Assembly (NCBI RefSeq): GCF_009911695.1
Contig: NZ_QWKK01000007.1
Coordinates: 1-55,115, forward strand
Origin: Enterorhabdus sp. P55
GTDB taxonomy: Bacteria > Actinomycetota > Coriobacteriia > Coriobacteriales > Eggerthellaceae
DNA: 55,115 bases
Reading direction: 5' to 3'
A model generated the notes under the pieces. The model was not told where the DNA came from, made no database searches, and saw only the letters and a list, made by a program, of their open reading frames with translations. How positions within the stretch are numbered: position 1 is the stretch's first letter; each line of letters begins with the position of its first letter. A program made the translations under genes and the position numbers. Below, in pieces: positions 46,413 through 52,918 of this stretch.

Positions 46413-46477
46413 GCTTCGCCAGGCGAGGAAGATGCTGTCCTCGAGAGAGCCTTCCGTTTGCGGTCATCGGACATCGA
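46413..46477 (-). pseudogene. Remnant of a second RHH/Fic junction
   Basis: 65 bases match 44056-44131 at roughly 85-90 percent with a two-base deletion. They hold the last codons of the RHH gene (VDVR, stop), the overlapping ATG at 46467 and the first Fic codons (MTANGRLS), then a frameshift. The rest is gone. Confidence 0.7.
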
Positions 46478-46614
46478 TGCGCCTCGGGGGCGCCCAGTTC
46501 AGCGCGGGCATTTCGGTGGAGTTGCGGCAGAGGACGCGTGACGCGCAATCGGGGTCAAGCTGCGGGCAGGTTCTGTCCTCAGCATGCTCTCATCCAGCGC
46601 GTCTGGCCCAATCC

Positions 46615-46683
46615 GGGGGTAGCACGGGGGACAGTTCTGCGTGCTGCTCTGCAGCACGCAGAACTGTCCCCCGTGCTACCCCC
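46615..46683. repeat. REP-like hairpin, perfect 33-bp stem
   Basis: Arms 46615-46647 and 46651-46683 are exact inverted repeats with a 3-nt loop, containing GGGGGACAGTTCTGCGTGCT. Next to the right arm the words CCCCGTGCTA are duplicated, which may be an insertion footprint. It splits a YdeI-like gene. Confidence 0.85.
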
Positions 46684-46689
46684 GTGCTA

Positions 46690-46745
46690 TTGATCAGCCA
46701 GTCCCTGAACCCATCTCTATCCGCGAATCGCAATTCCTCGCTCAT
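46690..46745 (-). pseudogene. YdeI/OmpD-associated family gene cut by a REP hairpin
   Basis: From ATG 46745 (AGGAGG seven bases upstream) the frame gives MSEELRFADRDGFRDWLIN, the typical start of small YdeI-family proteins. It then runs into the hairpin at 46683, where family similarity stops. The rest of the gene is not present on the other side. Confidence 0.6.
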
Positions 46746-46768
46746 GCTCGCCTCCTGCATACGTCAAA

Positions 46769-47407
46769 CTAAATCACCAGACATCCTGTGGCAACTCGTT
46801 CATCTGCAGCTTTCCGCATCATACAATTAAGCCAGAGCTCGCCAATGCGCTTTTCACGCACGTCACCTGTCACCATCGTTTCGAGGAGTTGCAACGCAGG
46901 CACATCCTCCAAGACACATGCAAGATGATCCTCGTCCATGGAGGTGAACCATCTGCCATTGCGATATCCCTCGAAATCGCCAAGTTTGAAAGAGGCGTAG
47001 AGAATCCCGCTCGGCTTCAAAGCGCGAGCAGCAATATCGAGTACATTGGACAACTCGTCACTCGGCACGTGAAGAAGCGACGCGTTTGCCCAGATACCGT
47101 CGAACTCGTTTACAGCGCGAAGCTCGGCAAAGGTCTCATGCCGTACGTCTAAGCCCGTCAGCTCGGATGCGGCTGCGCACATGGCATCCGAAGCGTCAAT
47201 TGCCTTCACCGCATAGCCCGCATCGAGCATGCTCCTGCTATCGCGACCCGATCCACAGCCCCAATCGAGAATATGCGCACCCTCAGGCACTCGGTCCAAG
47301 AACCATATGAGTTGCCTGCTCATTTCGGCATTCGCCGTAGAAGACAAGAAACGCTTAGCGTTATCGTCGTAGTATTTAATTGTCGTTTTCTCAAGCTCGG
47401 ACTTCAT
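46769..47407 (-). CDS. SAM-dependent methyltransferase
   Basis: 212 residues of the class-I methyltransferase fold. The SAM loop ILDWGCGSGRDSRSML (motif I), AIDASDAMCAAASE (post-I acidic), GIWANASLLHV (motif II region) and LKPSGILYASFKLG (motif III) are all present. It resembles small soluble enzymes near tellurite-resistance (TehB-like) methyltransferases. Its ATG overlaps the stop of the upstream membrane-protein gene by 4 bp. GC is lower than in the core genes. The substrate is unknown. Confidence 0.82.
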   Translation of the reverse strand: MKSELEKTTIKYYDDNAKRFLSSTANAEMSRQLIWFLDRVPEGAHILDWGCGSGRDSRSMLDAGYAVKAIDASDAMCAAASELTGLDVRHETFAELRAVNEFDGIWANASLLHVPSDELSNVLDIAARALKPSGILYASFKLGDFEGYRNGRWFTSMDEDHLACVLEDVPALQLLETMVTGDVREKRIGELWLNCMMRKAADERVATGCLVI

Positions 47408-48405
47408 GTTGATTGCCTCATGACTTCATTGGCGAATGCATGCGGGTCACCCAAGCTCAAACCAAAGGCCCGGACGCACTTCTTGCCGAGCATCGTGCGA
47501 ACCTCAATGGGTCGCTTGGCCACGATCCAGATGTTCGCCTGATAGAAGGTTCCGTAGTTGATCTTGTCTTCCTTCTCAAGAACGCCGGTGTCGCTTTCGA
47601 AAAGGCATACCTTCTCGATATCGGAAAGCAGAACAACTGCCTCCATCTGGATGTCGCATTCCAGACGAACGCAACCATCACCGATCGCGACAGGACGCAT
47701 CACACGAGCCCGCGCATCGCCTATGAGCCAGATAACCGCGTAGGCCGAAAGCGCCGTCACGACGCATGCAACAACCACGCTCCACTGCGATATGAGGATA
47801 TGAACACCCACGATCTCCACCGGGAACGCTAGCGCGAGGCCGAGCATCATATTCATGTAGCCGCCAGCGTTGTGATAGCTGAAAGCGCTTTCTCCCGGAA
47901 GCACATAGGGCTTCTTTCGCCACGAGAGCAATGCGTAGTACCAGACGCTGAGCTCCGCTGCCGCCATGCTCGCAGGCGCATCCTTCCTCACGAGATAGAG
48001 CATCGTCTCCTTAAACCAGACCATGGGGTCTGCGCTGGCTTTCCTTGCTGACTTGTAGACCTGGGCCACCTTCAGGCACTCCCTGACCGCGATGGCGAAC
48101 TCAACTGGCATTAGCGCAGCAAACAGATACGGCAGCACACCAGCGTCGGCAGACCCGAGCGCAAAGACGCTCAGCCAGTACCCGACCCAGATGACAGGTA
48201 TGACCGTGAGCGGCGTGAGCCTTCGCGGCCTTACGACAAGAAGATAAAAGCCGACAGGTATCCCGACCATGAAATCGAGCGGCAAAGCGATGCCTTCGAT
48301 GTGGCTTGGTATGTATGGAGCGGAGAAGACGCCGTAGGTGTAGAGAGCGAGACCCAGCGTGCAGAAGCCGATCAAGCTCAATCGCTGCCTTCTTGCTGCA
48401 TCCAT
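47404..48405 (-). CDS. Hypothetical multi-span membrane protein
   Basis: 333 residues. Membrane helices lie near 12-30, 42-60, 65-85, 90-110, then a soluble stretch, and near 190-215 and 215-235. The soluble C-terminal third (about 240-333) contains VAIGDGCVRLECDIQMEAVV and looks like a small beta domain. I do not recognise the family. It is translationally coupled to the methyltransferase downstream (ATGA overlap), so the two probably share a function, possibly membrane or lipid modification, which is a guess. Confidence 0.65.
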   Translation of the reverse strand: MDAARRQRLSLIGFCTLGLALYTYGVFSAPYIPSHIEGIALPLDFMVGIPVGFYLLVVRPRRLTPLTVIPVIWVGYWLSVFALGSADAGVLPYLFAALMPVEFAIAVRECLKVAQVYKSARKASADPMVWFKETMLYLVRKDAPASMAAAELSVWYYALLSWRKKPYVLPGESAFSYHNAGGYMNMMLGLALAFPVEIVGVHILISQWSVVVACVVTALSAYAVIWLIGDARARVMRPVAIGDGCVRLECDIQMEAVVLLSDIEKVCLFESDTGVLEKEDKINYGTFYQANIWIVAKRPIEVRTMLGKKCVRAFGLSLGDPHAFANEVMRQST

Positions 48406-48477
48406 CTCTTCTCCCTCCTTGCTTCACTGGAACAAATTGTCCCATCGGCTCTGAACTGGCATTTCTTCGCGAAAAGG

Positions 48478-49332
48478 CTAGTCAGCAGTTTTGGCGTCCT
48501 TGACCGCATTGGCCAACGCGCGAAGAGACGCGAGCGCGTCTTGCCAACTGACTGACTCAGCGAAGGCGTTTGCCGCCTGATACCGGCTCCAGCGCCCCTC
48601 CATCATCTCGCTTTGCGCAAGCAGGTCTATCACCTCGTCGCTCCGGTCGAGCGGCACCGTGCTCTCGCGAACCGCCATGGTCGCATCGAGCGCATCTCCC
48701 AGAAGGGCGAAGTCGATGTCACGGCCCGATTCCGTGAGGGCGTAGATGTCGTAGAAGTCGCGCATCCTCGTCGTCTGGAGCGCGAGCGAGAGGATGGTCT
48801 CCAGCTTCTCGGCCAGTGCGGTCTCGGTGTTGTACGATCGAAGCGGGATACTCCTATCCTCGAACAGCAGCTTGTAGTCGTACTCGATCGCGTCCGGCGT
48901 GATGGCGTCGCCTGTGGAGATGTCGATCTTGAAGGTCGTCTTCGTCTTCTCGATGGACGCGCTCACGTTGACGCGCACGCCACCGTATTCAGAGTCCTCC
49001 ATGATCTCCTGAGGCTCCCCGAGCTCGAATGCGAATCCGTCGCCGATGTCGATGGAGGCGACCTCGGCAAGGATGCGAGAGACGTTGTCCAAGCTCATGT
49101 CGTGCCTGCGCATCGTAGCGTCGATGTCTCGTGTGGTGCGCTCGTCCACGCCGATGAGGGACGACACGAGCATGCCTCCCTTGATGATGAGGTCGTCGCT
49201 GTAGTCAGAGACGGACAGCCTCTCAAGCAGACGTTCCATGGCGTAGTGCCGGAGCAGCATCTGCGACTTGGCGCTATCGCCCTCGGCGCGGTTTCGGATG
49301 AGGTCCTTGATCCTTCTTGCACCGGTTATCAC
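48478..49332 (-). CDS. abiEii: AbiEii-type nucleotidyltransferase toxin
   Basis: 284 residues of the DUF1814/AbiEii family. IIKGGMLVSSLIGVDERTTR plus DIDATMR contains the GG...RxTxDID nucleotidyltransferase core, and LAEKLETILSLALQTTRMRD plus FYDIY is the conserved second half. AbiEii toxins transfer nucleotides to tRNA acceptor ends and arrest growth on phage infection. The GTG start at 49332 overlaps the antitoxin stop (GTGA) and has GGAGGTGG upstream. It is the toxin of a type-IV pair with the gene at 49329. Confidence 0.88.
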   Translation of the reverse strand: MITGARRIKDLIRNRAEGDSAKSQMLLRHYAMERLLERLSVSDYSDDLIIKGGMLVSSLIGVDERTTRDIDATMRRHDMSLDNVSRILAEVASIDIGDGFAFELGEPQEIMEDSEYGGVRVNVSASIEKTKTTFKIDISTGDAITPDAIEYDYKLLFEDRSIPLRSYNTETALAEKLETILSLALQTTRMRDFYDIYALTESGRDIDFALLGDALDATMAVRESTVPLDRSDEVIDLLAQSEMMEGRWSRYQAANAFAESVSWQDALASLRALANAVKDAKTAD

Positions 49333-49928
49333 AGCGCCACCTCCATAACCTCGAATACACGGGATTCCATGTTCATCGCGCGAGCGTAGGACGACAGGCG
49401 AGCGAGATCCTTGTCCTTGGAACGTGTGTAGTCGCGGATGGCCTGCCTGAACACCGCAGAGTCGACGGTTGCTCTCTTGCGGATGAGGTCGCAGATGGTG
49501 CGCTCCTTGTCGTATGCCCGCACCTTGATGCCTCCTGGCGTCTCCACCTCCGTGAGCCCGAGCTCGTACCACTCCGGCTTCACGTAGTAGATGCGCACGC
49601 CCTGACCCCTCAAAGGGCCAGCGTTGTAGTTGGAATCCACTGTGACAGAGATCGGCATCGGTTCTCGGTCGGTCAGGTCATGGAGATAGAGTGCCGAATC
49701 GTGCGAGAACACGGCCTTCGGGAAGCGCTTCTGTAGGAGCGCCATCTCGTCCGGGACGACATCCGGGTCGATGTAGACCCCGCGCGACGTCCGCTCAAGA
49801 CCGCGCCTGCGGACATAGTCTGAGAAGGCAGGGCGCGTGGCTCCCGCCTCCTGCGCCTTCGCCGAAGTGATGATCCCCGCGTTGTTTTCGAGGATGGCGT
49901 CGAGTGTCTTGTCGTATTTATGAGACAT
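49329..49928 (-). CDS. abiEi: AbiEi-type antitoxin
   Basis: 199 residues. The N-terminal winged helix (DAILENNAGIITSAKAQEAG, then PAFSDYVRRRGLERTSRGVY) and the AbiEi_1 C-terminal region (FSHDSALYLHDLTDREPMPI...RAYDKERTICDLIRKR) are typical. AbiEi represses its own operon by binding inverted repeats and counters AbiEii without a stable complex. An inverted repeat at 49929-49973 covers the promoter/start region. Upstream lies guaA on the same strand, so the pair sits just downstream of a core gene, a common integration spot. Confidence 0.88.
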   Translation of the reverse strand: MSHKYDKTLDAILENNAGIITSAKAQEAGATRPAFSDYVRRRGLERTSRGVYIDPDVVPDEMALLQKRFPKAVFSHDSALYLHDLTDREPMPISVTVDSNYNAGPLRGQGVRIYYVKPEWYELGLTEVETPGGIKVRAYDKERTICDLIRKRATVDSAVFRQAIRDYTRSKDKDLARLSSYARAMNMESRVFEVMEVAL

Positions 49929-49973
49929 TTACAATCACGCTGATATTCTATCAAATATTCAGCATGGTTGTAA
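49929..49973. promoter_or_regulatory. Inverted repeat operator of the AbiE pair
   Basis: TTACAATCACGCTGATATT is followed after a short spacer by AATATTCAGCATGGTTGTAA, an imperfect inverted repeat with about 20-bp arms ending one base before the abiEi start codon. AbiEi proteins are known to bind paired inverted repeats of about this size. Confidence 0.65.
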
Positions 49974-49974
49974 A

Positions 49975-50955
49975 CTATTCCCACTCCACCGTGCCCACGG
50001 GCTTGGGGGTCAGGTCGTAGCAGACGCGGCAGATGCCGGGGACCTCGTGGGTGATGCGGTCGGTCATGCGCTTGAGCAGCGCCCAGTCCAGCTCGGGCAC
50101 TTCGGCGGTCATCACGTCCACGGTGTTGATGGCGCGGATGATAGCCGGCCACTCGTAGGCGCGCACGCCGTCGCGCACGCCGGTGGCGCGCATGTTGGGC
50201 ACCACGGCGAAGTACTGCCAGGCGCCCACGTTCGCCGCCTCCATCTCCTCGCGGACGATGGCGTCGGCCTCGCGCAGGGCCTCCAGGCGGTCGCGGGTGA
50301 TGGCGCCCAGGCAGCGCACCCCCAGGCCGGGGCCGGGGAAGGGCTGGCGCTCCACCATGGACTCGGGCAGCCCGAGCTCGCGGCCGACCACGCGCACCTC
50401 GTCCTTGTACAGCAGCTTCACCGGCTCCACCAACTCGAACTGCAGATCGTCGGGCAGGCCGCCCACGTTGTGGTGGGCCTTCACGCCGTCCTGGGATTCC
50501 AGGATGTCGGGCCAGATGGTGCCCTGGGCCAGGAAGTCCACCTCGTCGCCCACGCGGCGGGCCTCCTCCTCGAACACGCGGATGAACTCGGCGCCGATGA
50601 TCTTGCGCTTGGTCTCGGGCTCGTCCACGCCGGCCAGGAGGTCGAGGAAGCGGTCGGTGGCGTCCACGTACACGAGGTTCGCATCCATCTGGTTCTGGAA
50701 CACGTCGATGACCTGCTCGGACTCACCCTTGCGCATGAGGCCGTGGTTCACGTGCACGCACACGAGGTTCTTCCCGATGGCCTTGATGAGCAGCGCCGCC
50801 ACCACGCTGGAGTCCACGCCGCCGGACAGCGCCAGCAGCACCTTCTTGTCGCCGACCTGCTCGCGCAGGGCGGCAATCTGCTCGTCAATGAACGTCTGGG
50901 CAAGCTCGGGCGTGGTGATGCGCTCCATGTCATCGGGGCGGACGTTCTGATCCAT
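49975..50955 (-). CDS. guaA: GMP synthetase ATP-pyrophosphatase subunit (GATase domain absent)
   Basis: 326 residues. It has the PP-loop LALSGGVDSSVVAALL, GTIWPDILES, LYKDEVRVVGRELGLP, PGPGLGVRCLGAITRDR and the conserved C-terminus YDLTPKPVGTVEWE. This is the XMP-aminating half of GMP synthase. The usual bacterial enzyme is about 510-525 residues because a glutamine amidotransferase domain precedes it; here the frame begins at ATG 50955 with GAGGAGG and no GATase lies upstream. It resembles the two-subunit archaeal type, needing a separate glutaminase or using free ammonia. The alternative ATG 50988 adds only 11 residues. Confidence 0.9.
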   Translation of the reverse strand: MDQNVRPDDMERITTPELAQTFIDEQIAALREQVGDKKVLLALSGGVDSSVVAALLIKAIGKNLVCVHVNHGLMRKGESEQVIDVFQNQMDANLVYVDATDRFLDLLAGVDEPETKRKIIGAEFIRVFEEEARRVGDEVDFLAQGTIWPDILESQDGVKAHHNVGGLPDDLQFELVEPVKLLYKDEVRVVGRELGLPESMVERQPFPGPGLGVRCLGAITRDRLEALREADAIVREEMEAANVGAWQYFAVVPNMRATGVRDGVRAYEWPAIIRAINTVDVMTAEVPELDWALLKRMTDRITHEVPGICRVCYDLTPKPVGTVEWE

Positions 50956-51081
50956 CAAGACCTCCTCGGGGTAGCGGATGGCTTTCATGCTCCGCTGATT
51001 ATAAGCGAACGGGCATCGTCTCGGAATGCGGCCTGCCCAATGGGCCGGGAGAGGGGCGCTGCGCGGCGAGCGAGGGGGATT

Positions 51082-51247
51082 TCCGCCAAAAACGAGGTTG
51101 CGAGCCGCAGGAATCGCTGTCTTGGGGCGCGGAAAGGAGGGCGCGCTTCCCGCAAGGGAAAAGTGCCTGGAAATTACCGCAGGTAACTTTTGTGGGGTGT
51201 CCGGGGGCTGCGAAGAGCGGCGCACAGCCCCGTTTTTTGGCGGAAAC
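51082..51247. repeat. 165-bp inverted-repeat structure, second type
   Basis: TTCCGCCAAAAACGAGGTTG and the reverse complement of the right end (TTCCGCCAAAAAACGGGGCT) pair over about 30 bp with four mismatches and one extra base. The size equals the 170-bp family, but the arm sequence differs and the shared interior block is absent. Confidence 0.5.
51204..51238 (+). terminator. Terminator-like stem with T6 run
   Basis: GGGGCTG (51204-51210) pairs with CAGCCCC (51225-51231), followed by GTTTTTT. No plus-strand gene ends here, so it may end an unannotated small RNA from 51030-51200 or simply be part of the repeat structure. Confidence 0.4.
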
Positions 51248-51288
51248 GAGAGGGAAGGCGCGCATTGGCTTGCGGTGGACGGCCCGGA

Positions 51289-51377
51289 CATGGGCGGGCC
51301 GTCCACCGCAAGCCCGGCCATGGGTGGGTCACCCACTTGCGCCCGGGCATGGGCAGGCCGTCCACCTGCGCCCGGGC
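51289..51377 (+). repeat. Three 29-30 bp tandem repeats
   Basis: Units start at CATGGGCGGGCCGTCCAC (51289), CATGGGTGGGTCACCCAC (51319) and CATGGGCAGGCCGTCCAC (51348), each ending in a Cys/Gly-codon-like GCCCGGGC. Individual units contain compensatory changes (GGGCCGTCC against GGGTCACCC), so they may be kept as structures. Confidence 0.6.
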
Positions 51378-51408
51378 CGTAACTCGCAGTGGCGGCCCGG
51401 GCGGGGCC

Positions 51409-51828
51409 CTAGGCCCCTGCGGGCTGGTGGCGGTAGGCGGTGGCAGAGACGCGCGCGATGAGGCGGCCGGTGTCGTCGGTCACCTTGACCGCGTAGAAGG
51501 CCAGGTGGCGTCCGTCCTTCTCGCAGTCGGCCGTGGCGGTGAGCTTGGCGCCACGGGTGGCGGAGAGAAACTCGATGGAGCTGGTCACGCTCACCGTGGG
51601 CACCTCGCCGACGTTGCAGGCGATGGCCAGCGCGAAGTCGGCGAGCGTGAAGATGGCGCCGCCCATGACGTTGCCCTGGGCGTTGCGATGGATGTCGGCA
51701 AGCTCCATCTCGGCTACCCCGTGGCCGCGCCGGCCCTCGACGATGCGGCAGCCCGCCGCCTGGGTGGCGAAGCGGTCGGCGTTGAAGAAGGCCTCGAGCT
51801 CGGCTCGGGTGGGGTTCTCGGGAAGCAT
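51409..51828 (-). CDS. PaaI-type hotdog thioesterase
   Basis: 139 residues of the hotdog fold. HRNAQGNVMGGAIFTLADFA carries the PaaI-type GNxxGG motif with the active-site Asp region, then VSVTSSIEFLSATRGAKLTA and the C-terminal strand VKVTDDTGRLIARVSATAYR. It hydrolyses acyl-CoA or phenylacetyl-CoA-like thioesters in the cytoplasm. GAGAAAGGCAC precedes ATG 51828. It is 16 bp downstream of the polyferredoxin gene and is probably co-transcribed with it and gltX. Confidence 0.85.
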   Translation of the reverse strand: MLPENPTRAELEAFFNADRFATQAAGCRIVEGRRGHGVAEMELADIHRNAQGNVMGGAIFTLADFALAIACNVGEVPTVSVTSSIEFLSATRGAKLTATADCEKDGRHLAFYAVKVTDDTGRLIARVSATAYRHQPAGA

Positions 51829-51844
51829 GGTCGTGCCTTTCTCG

Positions 51845-52918
51845 CTAGGATGGGCCGGCGTCTCCCGCGCAAGGGGCGACGCCGAGGAACACGCGGCCGT
51901 CGGTCGCCTCCACGCGCGCCGCGCCGGTGGGGCAGGCGGCGGCGCACAGGCCGCAGCCCACGCAGTAGAGCGGGTCGTAGGCGAGCACGCCGTCGGCGGC
52001 GTCAGGCAGCCGTGCGCCGGTGGGGCAGGCGTCAGCGCAGGCCAGGCAGTCGTCGCAGCGGGCGCGGTCGGTGGCTGACAGCGTGACCTCCACGCGGCTG
52101 GCCACCGACGGGTCGGCCTCCAGGGCGCTCAGCAGCATCTGTCGGCGCGGCATCATCAGGCGCTGCTCGAGGCCGCCGGCGCAGAAGCGGTTGGGACGCG
52201 GCACGTCGGGCGGCCGCAGCGCCCGGGCGCTCGCCCGCAGGCGCTCGCGGCGGGCGTAGAAGTCCTGGAGCGCGTCGGAGCGGCGCCGGCGGTAGTCGCC
52301 CGAGGCGATGTCGGCCACCCCGCGCACGGCGCCGGCCAAATACCCGCGTCGGTCGGCCTCCTCGGCCGACACCAGGCGCTCCACGAGCGAGGCGTCGGCG
52401 GGCACGGTCGAGCGCACGCGCACCTCGTGCCCTGTCCATTCCTGGGCCTGCTCGATGGCCTCGGCGAAGAGCGCCACGGCGGCCTCCCCGGCCCGCTCGC
52501 AATCATCGCAGCGGTCGAAGTCGCAGACCACGCACGCCTCGACGCCCTCGGCCAGCACCTGGGCCCAGAGCTCCGCCGGCAGTGCCGCCAGGCACGACAC
52601 CACCGCCACGTTGGGGGCGGGCTCGCCGTCCAGCGCCTCGGCCAGCACCTCGCAGGCCACCACGGCCTCCTCGCCGCCCCGGGCGATGCGCGCCAGGCGC
52701 TCGTGCAGGTCGGCCAGGGTCACGCGGGTGGGGGAGAACACGTCACACACCCCCACGCACAGCCCGCAGCCGGTGCAGGCGTCGTCGTCCACCACCGGCG
52801 CCCCCTCGGCGTCCAGGACGATGGCATCGGCGGGGCATGCCCGGGCGCAGCGCTCGCAGGCGCCGCCCCGGGGGTTCAGGCACAGCTCGTCGGCCGCTAT
52901 GACGCGGGGTCGCGCCAC
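51845..52918 (-). CDS. Polyferredoxin-like protein with paired [4Fe-4S] domains
   Basis: 357 residues. CERCARACP plus CTGCGLCVGVC form an N-terminal ferredoxin (about 21-60). A middle region (about 65-280) has its own CVVCDFDRCDDC cluster (about 130-141). CDDCLACADACP plus CVGCGLCAAACP form a C-terminal ferredoxin (about 288-335). In all, 4 clusters or more. GTG 52918 directly follows the gltX stop (TAGGTG), an odd but tight coupling. No flavin or haem site is visible. It probably moves electrons between unknown partners; related proteins lie near Mo enzymes in Coriobacteria. Confidence 0.75.
   Translation of the reverse strand: MARPRVIAADELCLNPRGGACERCARACPADAIVLDAEGAPVVDDDACTGCGLCVGVCDVFSPTRVTLADLHERLARIARGGEEAVVACEVLAEALDGEPAPNVAVVSCLAALPAELWAQVLAEGVEACVVCDFDRCDDCERAGEAAVALFAEAIEQAQEWTGHEVRVRSTVPADASLVERLVSAEEADRRGYLAGAVRGVADIASGDYRRRRSDALQDFYARRERLRASARALRPPDVPRPNRFCAGGLEQRLMMPRRQMLLSALEADPSVASRVEVTLSATDRARCDDCLACADACPTGARLPDAADGVLAYDPLYCVGCGLCAAACPTGAARVEATDGRVFLGVAPCAGDAGPS

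Larger units (their letters stand above)
50956..51408. other. Intergenic region with inverted repeat, terminator and tandem repeats
   Basis: No gene recognised. It has a 165-bp inverted-repeat structure (51082-51247), a terminator-like stem on the plus strand inside its right arm (51204-51238), and three 30-bp tandem units (51289-51377). Confidence 0.55.

Noticed and set aside
51289-51377. CRISPR array
   Set aside because: Units are contiguous tandem repeats without spacers.
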